A DNA stretch of 64,000 nucleotides from Butyricicoccus pullicaecorum DSM 23266 (GTDB taxonomy: Bacteria > Bacillota > Clostridia > Oscillospirales > Butyricicoccaceae), in the NCBI RefSeq assembly GCF_900167005.1, contig NZ_FUXW01000002.1:310001-374000 (forward strand), in the 5' to 3' direction. Both the position numbers and the translations under genes were made by a program. The notes beneath the pieces are model-generated. The model had not been told where the DNA came from, did no database searches, and was given only the letters and a program-made list of their open reading frames with translations. Shown here piece after piece: positions 34,955-42,634 of this stretch (the first letter of the stretch is position 1; the number at the start of each line of letters is the position of its first letter).

Positions 34955-36211
34955 TTAGGGCTGAGATCCCTTGGTTTTTTCCCAGTAAGCGCGTGCTGCC
35001 TGCTCGGTTTTGTTCGGGCCGTACTCATAGTAGCGATGATCGGCCAGATGATCGGGCAGGAATTGTTGTTTGACCCAATGATTGGGATAGTCATGCGAGT
35101 ACATGTAGGTTTGTCCGCGACCGAGTTTTTTTGCGCCGCCGTAGTGGCAGTCTTTCAAACTGCTCGGGATGTCTCCGGGGCCATTTTGGCGAATGTCAGC
35201 GATGGCCGCATCGATGGCGCAGATTGCGGAATTGGACTTGGGTGCGGTTGCCATTAGGATAACCGCCTGTGCGAGCGGGATGCGCGCCTCAGGCAGACCG
35301 AGCTGAAAGGCACTGTCCACACAGGCTTTGACAATGGCTGCGCATTGCGGATAGGCCAAACCGATATCCTCGCTTGCGATGACCAGCATGCGCCGTGCCG
35401 CGGAGATCATATCTCCGGCTTCCAGCAATCGTGCCAGATAGTGCAGTCCTGCGTCGGGGTCGGAGCCGCGGATGGACTTCTGGAATGCAGAGAGAATATC
35501 GTAGTGGCTGTCACCGTCGCGATCATAACGCATATTGGAGCGCTGCGCAACTTGCGCGGCGCTTTCCGGTGTGATGGTTTCCCCGTCGGCTGTGCTGTTG
35601 ACCAGCAGTTCAACGGCATTCATGGCCTTGCGGACATCGCCGCCGCAGCTGTGCGCGATCTCCTCAGCTGTTTCGGGTGCGATGGTAATAGATCGTCCTT
35701 CACAGGCGATTTGAAAGCCGCGCTCTACCGCACGCACCATTTCCTCTGCTTCTACGGGCAAAAACTCAAAGACCGTGCAGCGACTTAAAATTGCATTGTA
35801 AATATAAAAATAAGGATTCTCGGTCGTGGAGGCGACCAGCGTAATACGACCGTCCTCGATAAATTCCAATAAACTTTGCTGCTGTTTTTTATTGAAATAC
35901 TGAATCTCGTCCAGATAGACCAAAGCACCATTGGGTGCTAAAAAAGTGTCTAACTCGTCTACGATGGACTTGATATCTGAAATAGATGCGGTCGTAGCGT
36001 TCAAATGGTACAGCTTTCGGCTGGTCTGACGTGCAATGATAGAGGCAACCGTCGTTTTGCCAATGCCGGAAGGACCATAAAAAATCATATTGGGAATGTT
36101 TCCGCTGTCTATAATCCGGCGCAGCAGGCCGCCTTCTCCGAGCAATTGGCGTTGGCCGACCACATCGTCGAGAGATTTTGGGCGAATCCGGTCAGCAAGC
36201 GGCTGATACAT
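34955..36211 (-). CDS. rarA: Replication-associated recombination protein RarA (MgsA)
   Basis: A 418-residue AAA+ ATPase of the clamp-loader family acting at stalled forks. It opens PLADRIRPKSLDDVVGQ, has Walker A YGPSGIGKTT (about 45-54), Walker B VYLDEIQYF and sensor-1 VASTTENPYF. The C-terminal half has the tetramerisation and DUF-type helices (YPQCAAIVKACVDSAFQLGLPEARIPLAQAVI in two parts). It has its own promoter at 36248-36276 and is followed by glgB after 20 bp. Confidence 0.95.
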   Translation of the reverse strand: MYQPLADRIRPKSLDDVVGQRQLLGEGGLLRRIIDSGNIPNMIFYGPSGIGKTTVASIIARQTSRKLYHLNATTASISDIKSIVDELDTFLAPNGALVYLDEIQYFNKKQQQSLLEFIEDGRITLVASTTENPYFYIYNAILSRCTVFEFLPVEAEEMVRAVERGFQIACEGRSITIAPETAEEIAHSCGGDVRKAMNAVELLVNSTADGETITPESAAQVAQRSNMRYDRDGDSHYDILSAFQKSIRGSDPDAGLHYLARLLEAGDMISAARRMLVIASEDIGLAYPQCAAIVKACVDSAFQLGLPEARIPLAQAVILMATAPKSNSAICAIDAAIADIRQNGPGDIPSSLKDCHYGGAKKLGRGQTYMYSHDYPNHWVKQQFLPDHLADHRYYEYGPNKTEQAARAYWEKTKGSQP

Positions 36212-36247
36212 GAGATCCTCCCCTTTCCGTATATGTTGAATAAAAAT

Positions 36248-36276
36248 ATTATAGCAGTTTTTACAGAGAAAGACAA
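36248..36276 (-). promoter_or_regulatory. Promoter of rarA
   Basis: Minus-strand TTGTCT (36276-36271), 17 bp, TATAAT (36253-36248). Its -35 is 7 bp from the -35 of the divergent hisC promoter. Confidence 0.75.
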
Positions 36277-36283
36277 CGGCGGC

Positions 36284-36312
36284 TTGACTTTATCGATTTA
36301 TTATATTAAAAT
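36284..36312 (+). promoter_or_regulatory. Promoter of hisC
   Basis: TTGACT (36284-36289), 17 bp, TAAAAT (36307-36312), 39 bp before the hisC start codon. Confidence 0.75.
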
Positions 36313-36351
36313 ATAGGAAATTGTAATTTGACTGGATGAGGTGACCGTGTT

Positions 36352-37407
36352 ATGGCCGGAAACTGGCGCAAAAATGTAAGAGAGATTGCTCCGTATGTGC
36401 CCGGGGAGCAGTCCAAGGACGCAGACTTGATCAAATTGAATGCAAATGAAAATCCCTACCCGCCTTCTCCAAAGGTGCAGGAGGTATTTCGCAGCTTTGA
36501 TGCCGCTGCACTGCGGCGTTATCCTGATGCCAACAGCACGGAACTGCGCCACACGCTAGCCGAGCATTTTGGAGTTGGTGACAATCAGGTTTTCCTGGGA
36601 AATGGTTCGGATGACGTGCTGGCGCTGTGCTTCCAAACCTTTTTCTGCTCGGATGATCCGATTTTGTTCCCGGATGTGACCTATTCGTTTTATCCGGTCT
36701 GGTGTTCGCTGTTCCGGATTCCTTTCCGTAAGGTTCCGCTCACCGCAGACTATCGCATTGATCCGCAGGACTACGCGGTCAAAAATGGCGGTGTTATCCT
36801 GCCCAATCCCAATGCACCGACCGGTATCGGAGAAGGCTTGGAATTTGTAGAAGTGCTGCTTCAAAACAACCCGGACAGCATTGTGATCATCGACGAGGCA
36901 TATATTGATTTTGGTGGTACGTCCTGCCTGCCTCTGCTCGAAAAATATGAGAATCTGGTTATCGTGCAGACTATGTCCAAGTCGCGTTCGCTCGCTGGTA
37001 TGCGTGTCGGTTATGCAATCGCATCGCCCGAGCTGATTGCAGCACTGGAAGCAGTCAAAAACTCGTACAACTCGTATACCATGGATATGCTGACGCTGGA
37101 TGCGGCAACTGCATCGGTCAAGGATAACGCGTATTTCCGCGAAACCTGTGCACGCGTCATTCAAACGCGAGAGCGTTCGGCCCAAACCTTCCGGGAGATG
37201 GGCTTTACGGTACTTCCCTCTCAGACCAACTTTTTGCTGGTAACCCATCCTGAGAAATCGGCTAAGGAATTGTTTGAAAAACTCCGTGCACAAAAAATCT
37301 TTGTGCGCTACTTCAATCAGCCGCGGGTTGACAATCACCTGCGTGTGACCATCGGAACCGATGACGAGATGGACAAACTGTTTGAGGCTTTGCGGAATAT
37401 CATGTGA
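36352..37407 (+). CDS. hisC: Histidinol-phosphate aminotransferase
   Basis: Transfers an amino group to imidazole-acetol phosphate in histidine synthesis. The 351-residue protein has LNANENPYPPSP near the N-terminus, the NPNAPTG motif, IIDEAYIDF, and the PLP lysine in MSKSRSLAGMRVGYA. No other his gene is next to it, so a broader aromatic aminotransferase role is possible. It is transcribed alone, from a promoter at 36284-36312 to a terminator at 37421-37454. Confidence 0.92.
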   Translation: MAGNWRKNVREIAPYVPGEQSKDADLIKLNANENPYPPSPKVQEVFRSFDAAALRRYPDANSTELRHTLAEHFGVGDNQVFLGNGSDDVLALCFQTFFCSDDPILFPDVTYSFYPVWCSLFRIPFRKVPLTADYRIDPQDYAVKNGGVILPNPNAPTGIGEGLEFVEVLLQNNPDSIVIIDEAYIDFGGTSCLPLLEKYENLVIVQTMSKSRSLAGMRVGYAIASPELIAALEAVKNSYNSYTMDMLTLDAATASVKDNAYFRETCARVIQTRERSAQTFREMGFTVLPSQTNFLLVTHPEKSAKELFEKLRAQKIFVRYFNQPRVDNHLRVTIGTDDEMDKLFEALRNIM

Positions 37408-37420
37408 TTTGCAGTAAAAC

Positions 37421-37454
37421 AAAAACGGTATCCCACTTGGGATACCGTTTTTTC
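37421..37454. terminator. Two-way terminator between hisC and csoR
   Basis: A stem AACGGTATCCC / GGGATACCGTT with loop ACTT has six T on the plus side and TTTTTGTTTT on the minus side; it serves hisC and the convergent csoR. Confidence 0.85.
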
Positions 37455-37459
37455 TATTG

Positions 37460-37723
37460 TTATTTGTCCAGAAGTGCGATGATTTCATCCAGCTTTGCGT
37501 CCCGTTCTTTGGAATCTTCGCAGGATACCGCATCTCGCACACAGCCATTGAGGTGACCTTTGAGTACCTCTTTGCGCGCTTTGCGCAGCAAGGCTTCGGT
37601 GGCAGAGAGCTGATTGATGATATCGATGCAGTAGCGGTCTTCGTCGATCATTTTAAGGACCGCTTCAATCTGTCCGCGTGCGGTTTTGACTAGCGGCTCT
37701 ACTTTTTTACGATCTGCGCGCAT
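37460..37723 (-). CDS. csoR: Copper-sensing repressor CsoR
   Basis: An 87-residue all-helical repressor. The Cu(I) ligands of true CsoR, Cys-His-Cys, are present as C32 (RYCIDIINQ), H57 and C61 (HLNGCV), which separates it from the nickel sensor RcnR and persulfide sensor CstR. ATG 37723 shares a base with the copA stop (TAATG), excluding the longer reading frame upstream. It is downstream of copA rather than upstream, so it shares the copA promoter and is expected to be under its own control. Confidence 0.93.
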   Translation of the reverse strand: MRADRKKVEPLVKTARGQIEAVLKMIDEDRYCIDIINQLSATEALLRKARKEVLKGHLNGCVRDAVSCEDSKERDAKLDEIIALLDK

Positions 37724-37932
37724 TACTCGATCCCCACAACCTTGTAGCCGGCGTCGGTAACAGCCTGGATCAGGACCTCGTTTGCAACATCCTCCGACAG
37801 CGTGCAAATCGCCTTGCCGGTCTCGTGGCTGACTTCAGCAGACTGGACACCGGGCAACTTGCACAGTGCGTCGCGAACATGACCAGAGCAGTGCGGGCAC
37901 ATCATGCCTTCAATTACAATCGTTTTTTCCAT
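37723..37932 (-). CDS. Possible independently translated CopZ-like copper chaperone (internal start in copA)
   Basis: In frame with copA, ATG 37932 begins a complete 69-residue HMA domain (MEKTIVIEGMMCPHCSGHV) of CopZ size. Ten bases upstream lies AGAAAGGA, a good match to the ribosome-binding site at normal aligned spacing. The free domain, if made, would be a soluble Cu(I) chaperone alongside the pump, much as E. coli makes a chaperone from the 5' part of copA by frameshifting. No experimental support is available here. Confidence 0.45.
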   Translation of the reverse strand: MEKTIVIEGMMCPHCSGHVRDALCKLPGVQSAEVSHETGKAICTLSEDVANEVLIQAVTDAGYKVVGIE

Positions 37933-40263
37933 TGTGGATTCATCCTTTCTTGTATCAGTTGCTTCTGCCATAGAAACGGCAGGTGTTTGCGGATTGATTT
38001 CTGCATGAAGCGGGCGGAAGAACTTCAGACGCAGTGCATTGGATACTACGCAGACCGATGAAAGACTCATAGCTGCCGCGCCGAACATCGGACTGAGTTT
38101 GAGTGCAAACGGAATCCAGAATACACCGGCAGCAAGCGGAATACCAATGCAGTTATAAATAAATGCCCAGAAGAGGTTTTCCTTGATATTGCGGATGACC
38201 GAACGAGACAGCCGAATTGCATTGACTGCGTCCATCAGGTCGGATTTCATCAGAACGACATCGGCAGAGGAAATGGCGACATCGGTACCGGCGCCGATTG
38301 CGATGCCGACATCAGCACGTGCCAGTGCGGGTGCGTCGTTGATACCGTCACCGACCATTGCAACCGTCTTGCCCTCTGCTTGCAGGCGGCGCACTTCCCG
38401 TTCCTTATCCTGCGGCAATACTTCGGCAATAACATGCGGGATGCCCAGCTGATTGCAGATTGCCTGTGCAGTGATACGATGATCGCCAGTTAAGAGCGTG
38501 ACATCGATGCCCAAATGCTTAAACTGGTCAATCGCCTGCTTGCTGGATGGCTTAACGACATCAGCAACGCCAATCACGCCGATGAGGATACTATCTCGCG
38601 CAAAATAGAGCGGAGTCTTACCCTGTTGTGCCAACTCATTTCCATAGTCCGCACCTTGCGATGTCGAAATGCCCTGTGCTTCCAGCATAGCAGCCTTGCC
38701 TGCTATGCAAGCATGCCCGTCAATCAGAGCTGTGATGCCCTTGCCAGTCTGGGCTTCAAAGCCGGAGATGGATAAACTGCGTGTCTGGTTTTCCTGCGCA
38801 TAGGTAACAATTGCCTCGGCCAAGGGGTGTTCGGAGGGCTGCTCCAGCGTGTATGCAATCTCCAGCAGTTCTTTTTCGCTTATGCCGAATGCCTTGAGAT
38901 CGGTCATCACGGGATGACCCTCCGTGACCGTTCCGGTCTTGTCGAGCACAACCGCGTCGACCTTGTGTAGCAGTTCAAGTGCTTCTGCCGACTGGAACAG
39001 CACACCGTTTTCTGCACCGACACCGGTTCCAACCATGATTGCAACGGGTGTCGCGAGTCCCAAAGCACAGGGACAGGAGATGACCAGAACGGCAATTGCA
39101 CAGGATAGCGCAAAAGTGAAGGTCTGCCCGACGAGCAGCCAAACAATCAGCGTGATAAGCGCAATGCCCAGAACGATGGGGACGAAGACACCGGCAACAC
39201 GGTCGGCCAGTTTGGCAATCGGAGCTTTAGATGCGCTGGCTTCCTCGACCAGACGAATGATCTGGGATAGGGTTGTTTGATCACCGACACGCGATGCGCG
39301 GAAAGTGATGAATCCGTTTTTGTTGATGGTCGCAGCGATTACGGTGTCTCCAACACCCTTTTCAACCGGGATACTTTCACCAGTGAGTGCCGCTTCATCG
39401 AGAGCTGCCTGCCCTTCTGTGATAATGCCATCCACAGGAATGTTTTGACCGGGACGTACAACGACGAGATCACCGACTTGAACCTCCTCGATGGGGACGG
39501 TCACTTCGGCACCGTCTCGCAAAATGACAGCAGTTTTGGGTCGCAGATCCATCAGTTTGGAGATGGCTTCGCCGGTTTTCTTCTTTGCGCGTGTCTCGAA
39601 ATATTTTCCAAGGGTCACGAGAGTCAGAATCATGGCAGCCGATTCAAAATACAGATCATGCATGTACTGGTGCACACGCGGCATATCTTGATGCCCCAGT
39701 CCCCAGCCGAGCTGATAGAGTACAAAGACGCCGTAAATCAGTGCAGCACTGGAACCAACGGCGATCAGTGCATCCATGGTCGGAGCACGGTGCCAAAGGG
39801 TCTTGAAGCCGTTGATATAATATTTCTTGTTGACAATGACAATGGGTATGGTCAGTAAAAACTGAGTCAGTGCAAAGTTGACTGCGTTTTCTGCACCGGA
39901 TAAGAAAGACGGTATCGGAAGTCCCACCATACTGCCCATCGAGATATACATGAGCACGATCAAGAACACAAACGATGTGATAATGCGCTGCTGCATGGAC
40001 TTTAATTCCTGTTGTCCGTTATCAGCAGCACTCGCCTGCTGTGCAGCAGCTTTTCCTTTGACCGATGCACCGTATCCGGCATCAATAACCGCTTGGATAA
40101 TCTCCTGATCGGACAGTTGGCCTTCGGTATATTCGGCTGTCATGCTGCCGGCAAGCAGATTGACTTGAACGTCCTGTAAACCGGGCAGCGCGCGCACGGC
40201 TTTTTCGACATGTGCAGAGCATGCAGCACAGCTCATGCCCGTCACATTGAACTGTTGTTTCAT
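37723..40263 (-). CDS. copA: Copper-exporting P1B-type ATPase with N- and C-terminal metal-binding domains
   Basis: Pumps Cu(I) out of the cytosol. The 846-residue protein has an N-terminal HMA domain (GMSCAAC, residues 9-15), membrane helices, the actuator TGES, the CPC transport motif (SCPCALGLATP), the phosphorylation motif DKTGTVTEG, GDGINDAPAL, and a second HMA domain as the last 69 residues (GMMCPHC). The C-terminal domain is joined by a polar linker (ATDTRKDEST) and looks like a CopZ chaperone fused to the pump. A ribosome-binding site precedes the first Met of that domain (see separate entry). Promoter at 40318-40346, CsoR-type operator at 40281-40302. Confidence 0.96.
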   Translation of the reverse strand: MKQQFNVTGMSCAACSAHVEKAVRALPGLQDVQVNLLAGSMTAEYTEGQLSDQEIIQAVIDAGYGASVKGKAAAQQASAADNGQQELKSMQQRIITSFVFLIVLMYISMGSMVGLPIPSFLSGAENAVNFALTQFLLTIPIVIVNKKYYINGFKTLWHRAPTMDALIAVGSSAALIYGVFVLYQLGWGLGHQDMPRVHQYMHDLYFESAAMILTLVTLGKYFETRAKKKTGEAISKLMDLRPKTAVILRDGAEVTVPIEEVQVGDLVVVRPGQNIPVDGIITEGQAALDEAALTGESIPVEKGVGDTVIAATINKNGFITFRASRVGDQTTLSQIIRLVEEASASKAPIAKLADRVAGVFVPIVLGIALITLIVWLLVGQTFTFALSCAIAVLVISCPCALGLATPVAIMVGTGVGAENGVLFQSAEALELLHKVDAVVLDKTGTVTEGHPVMTDLKAFGISEKELLEIAYTLEQPSEHPLAEAIVTYAQENQTRSLSISGFEAQTGKGITALIDGHACIAGKAAMLEAQGISTSQGADYGNELAQQGKTPLYFARDSILIGVIGVADVVKPSSKQAIDQFKHLGIDVTLLTGDHRITAQAICNQLGIPHVIAEVLPQDKEREVRRLQAEGKTVAMVGDGINDAPALARADVGIAIGAGTDVAISSADVVLMKSDLMDAVNAIRLSRSVIRNIKENLFWAFIYNCIGIPLAAGVFWIPFALKLSPMFGAAAMSLSSVCVVSNALRLKFFRPLHAEINPQTPAVSMAEATDTRKDESTMEKTIVIEGMMCPHCSGHVRDALCKLPGVQSAEVSHETGKAICTLSEDVANEVLIQAVTDAGYKVVGIE

Positions 40264-40280
40264 AACACTCCCTCCAATTG

Positions 40281-40302
40281 CACCCCCTCCCTACGGGGGG
40301 TG
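40281..40302 (-). promoter_or_regulatory. CsoR-type operator (copper box)
   Basis: A near-palindrome CACCCCCT...GGGGGGTG with core CCCTACGGGGG, the same core as the B. subtilis copZA CsoR site. It lies about 16 bp downstream of the copA -10 element, overlapping the start of the transcript, where bound repressor would block transcription. Confidence 0.75.
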
Positions 40303-40317
40303 AGTATTTACAGCATT

Positions 40318-40346
40318 AGTATACCGACCCCGTCTGTATTTGTCAA
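40318..40346 (-). promoter_or_regulatory. Promoter of copA-csoR
   Basis: Minus-strand TTGACA (40346-40341), 17 bp, TATACT (40323-40318). Confidence 0.85.
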
Positions 40347-40356
40347 GCAAGATCAC

Positions 40357-40396
40357 AAAAAAGAAAACTCCTCTCTGAAAAGAGATCAGAGAGGAG
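40357..40396 (-). terminator. Terminator after the aldose-1-epimerase-like gene
   Basis: The 11-bp stem CTCCTCTCTGA / TCAGAGAGGAG is followed by TTTTCTTTTTT on the minus strand. Confidence 0.85.
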
Positions 40397-40403
40397 AAAC
40401 TGT

Positions 40404-41285
40404 TTATTCGATTGTAACACGGAAAGACAGTGTTTCGGAGCGTCCGGCAGCTACGGTACGAATACCGACTTTCTTTTCCAGCTCCTTGCCCAGATAAGCA
40501 CAATCCGGCAGCGTGCTCCAAGGCTCCAGACAGATAAACGGAACATCACAGTCGGGCTTATAGGGGCTCCAGACGGCGAAGTAATCGATTTCGGGGAATT
40601 CCATAATTACCTTTCGGGAATGGCTCAGGCATCCCAAAGTGCAGCGATGTACCGGGAGACGATCGAGCATCAGGGTGTTATCCTTGGAGAATGTCTCACG
40701 CGACAGATACAGTCGGCCATCCTTAAGCGGTACAGCGTGATGCGACTGCATCAGCATGACATCAGCATCACAATCGATGACATCCAGCGCATCAATGCCT
40801 TCAAACTCAAGATAGTAGTCGGACAGCGCCGCGTCATCAAAGGATAGCATGTACGCATCATGTCCGCCAACTTCGTAATACATGGTATGATTGCTGTCGT
40901 TCTGTACGATGTGTTCCTTTTTGAGCGTCTTGCCGTCGAGCGAATAGCGAATGGTGAAGGTAAAGTCGTAGGGATACATTGCCTTGGTGTACGCATCCGC
41001 ACTGAGCGAAAGTTCTACACAAGTATCGGATGCCTGTACAACGGTAAATTCCTTGTCTCGCGCAAAGCCATGTCGGGTGATTTCGTAAGTAGTTCCATCC
41101 AGCGTATATTCCTGATCTTTGAGTCGGCCGATGATCGGGAACAACAGCGGTGCATGCTTGCCCCAGAATGCAGGATCTGCATTCCAGACATATTCCGATT
41201 GGTCGGATTTGCGTACAATAGAAGTCAGTTCTGCGCCAAATTCGTTGATGGAAACGCGCAGAAATTCATTTTCGAGAAATTGCAT
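40404..41285 (-). CDS. Aldose 1-epimerase family protein (LacX-like)
   Basis: A 293-residue beta-sandwich protein of the galactose-mutarotase superfamily. Motifs include LLFPIIGRLKD, HGFARDKEF and an acidic residue in the GHDAYML region. It resembles the LacX/YihR-like branch, whose sugar substrate is not settled. It overlaps the second ThrE-type subunit gene by 20 bp and starts at ATG 41285 behind AAGGAGG, so it belongs to that transcript, although a functional link is not obvious. Confidence 0.85.
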   Translation of the reverse strand: MQFLENEFLRVSINEFGAELTSIVRKSDQSEYVWNADPAFWGKHAPLLFPIIGRLKDQEYTLDGTTYEITRHGFARDKEFTVVQASDTCVELSLSADAYTKAMYPYDFTFTIRYSLDGKTLKKEHIVQNDSNHTMYYEVGGHDAYMLSFDDAALSDYYLEFEGIDALDVIDCDADVMLMQSHHAVPLKDGRLYLSRETFSKDNTLMLDRLPVHRCTLGCLSHSRKVIMEFPEIDYFAVWSPYKPDCDVPFICLEPWSTLPDCAYLGKELEKKVGIRTVAAGRSETLSFRVTIE

Positions 41286-41739
41286 GAGAGCTTCCTCCTT
41301 GAAATTTTATAATTTGCTGATGGGACAGCATACGAACAAACGAGGATACGATGACGATGCCCATTGCCATAGCACCAGCGATGCCGATGGTGTTGATGCA
41401 GGCACTTAAAGCTTCCTCCGGCGCACCACGGATGCAAAAGAGCATCGTGCGGTAGATGCCGCCGCCCGGAACCAAAGGGATTACACCGGCAGCCAGATAG
41501 ACGATGGCCGGTGTGCGCAAGACACGCGCGAAAAATTCCGCATAGATCGTGGTGGCCACGGCCGCTAGGAAATATGCCGGGAGTTCGCCTAACCCGGCAC
41601 CGGATACTGCGTAAACCAGCCAACAGACTCCGCCAGCTGCTGCCGCACAAACTAAGTTGCGTCCACGGACTTGAAATAACACGGCAAAACAGAGACTGGC
41701 AAAAAAACTTGCAGCTGTTTGATGGAGAATTGCACCCAT
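41266..41739 (-). CDS. ThrE-type threonine/serine exporter, small subunit
   Basis: A 157-residue membrane protein with about five helices (AASFFASLCFAVLFQV, LVCAAAAGGVCWLVYAV, AYFLAAVATTIYAEFF, TIGIAGAMAMGIVIVSSF) and the ThrE-family PLVPGGGIYRTM motif. It matches the DUF3815/ThrE_2 half of the Corynebacterium ThrE exporter, which in Firmicutes is split into two genes. It lies 3 bp after the larger subunit gene. Confidence 0.87.
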   Translation of the reverse strand: MGAILHQTAASFFASLCFAVLFQVRGRNLVCAAAAGGVCWLVYAVSGAGLGELPAYFLAAVATTIYAEFFARVLRTPAIVYLAAGVIPLVPGGGIYRTMLFCIRGAPEEALSACINTIGIAGAMAMGIVIVSSFVRMLSHQQIIKFQGGSSHAISRK

Positions 41740-41742
41740 CGG

Positions 41743-42522
41743 TCAAAACACCCCCAGAAGCAGCGTGCGCATTCCAAGCGGTATGGCCGCACCGGCTGCG
41801 ATACCGGCCGCGATCAGGAGCGCTTCAGAAAAGCGGCTGATTCCAGCCATGAAGTCGCCAGCGATCATGTCGCGGATGGAGTTAGTCATCAATAAACCGG
41901 GAACCAGTGGCATGATAGAACCGATGATTACAACATCGTAGTTGTGTCCGAACCCGACGGCAATACCTAAAAGCGCAGCCAAACTAATCCATACACCACC
42001 GAGCAGGTTGGTAAACAGCGCGTGCATATACAGTCGTTCGGTGTATGAGACGAGGATTTGAAGCAAAAAGCCAATTATGAATGCTAGAAGTCCTTCGGTG
42101 AAGCTGCCGCCGAAGAGCAGCGTGAAAAAAGCAGCGACACCTCCGCAGGCAAAATACTGAACCTGTTTGGAGTATTGCGGACGTGCCTCAATCTGCTGCA
42201 TGTCTTTTTGAAATTGACCGTAAGAGACCGGACAAGTGCACACAGCACGGCAAAGTCCGTTAAGCGCGGCCACTTTGTCCAGATCAGTTCCGCGCTGTTT
42301 GATTCGGCTGGTCTGTGTGAGAATTTCTTCTTCGTCGATACGAATGGTGGCGATGATCGCCGTGGGAACCGCGTACACATCGGCACTCTGCGCGCCGTAA
42401 GACAGACACATGCGCTCAATGGATTCTTCTACGCGGTAAATTTCTGCACCGCATTCCAGCAGACGGCGACCGAGCAGCAGCGCACAGCTTAACAGTTCGG
42501 CCGATGTCATACATGTAATCAA
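41743..42522 (-). CDS. ThrE-type threonine/serine exporter, large subunit
   Basis: A 259-residue protein: an N-terminal cytoplasmic half with LLECGAEIYRVEESIERMC (DUF1212 hallmark) and about five C-terminal membrane helices including GSIMPLVPGLLMTNSIRDM. It corresponds to the N-terminal half of ThrE. I start at a TTG (42522), 9 bases after GGAGG; the ATG at 42510 is too far from this site. Together with the small subunit it probably exports small amino acids or dicarboxylates. Confidence 0.87.
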   Translation of the reverse strand: MITCMTSAELLSCALLLGRRLLECGAEIYRVEESIERMCLSYGAQSADVYAVPTAIIATIRIDEEEILTQTSRIKQRGTDLDKVAALNGLCRAVCTCPVSYGQFQKDMQQIEARPQYSKQVQYFACGGVAAFFTLLFGGSFTEGLLAFIIGFLLQILVSYTERLYMHALFTNLLGGVWISLAALLGIAVGFGHNYDVVIIGSIMPLVPGLLMTNSIRDMIAGDFMAGISRFSEALLIAAGIAAGAAIPLGMRTLLLGVF

Positions 42523-42562
42523 TCGGGCACTCCTCCCCTTTCAATAACCTTTTGTCACATTC

Positions 42563-42591
42563 AGCATACCTTGTTTGCCTTATAAAGTCAA
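42563..42591 (-). promoter_or_regulatory. Promoter of the ThrE-type exporter operon
   Basis: Minus-strand TTGACT (42591-42586), 17 bp, TATGCT (42568-42563). Confidence 0.65.
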
Positions 42592-42592
42592 T

Positions 42593-42624
42593 GAAAAAAA
42601 GAGCCGCCATAAGGCGACTCTTTG
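42593..42624 (-). terminator. Terminator after the 2-hydroxyacyl-CoA dehydratase-like pair
   Basis: The stem AAAGAGTCGCC / GGCGGCTCTTT (one G-T pair) is followed by TTTTC on the minus strand, 9 bp past the stop codon at 42635. Confidence 0.8.
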
Positions 42625-42634
42625 CAGCAAACGA

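Noticed and set aside
37421-37454. Perfect inverted repeat considered as an operator between hisC and csoR
   Set aside because: T-runs on both sides and location between convergent stops make it a two-way terminator.
41266-42522. ThrE subunit pair considered as a broken single gene
   Set aside because: The two-gene form is normal in Firmicutes; each gene has its own start signals and complete domains.
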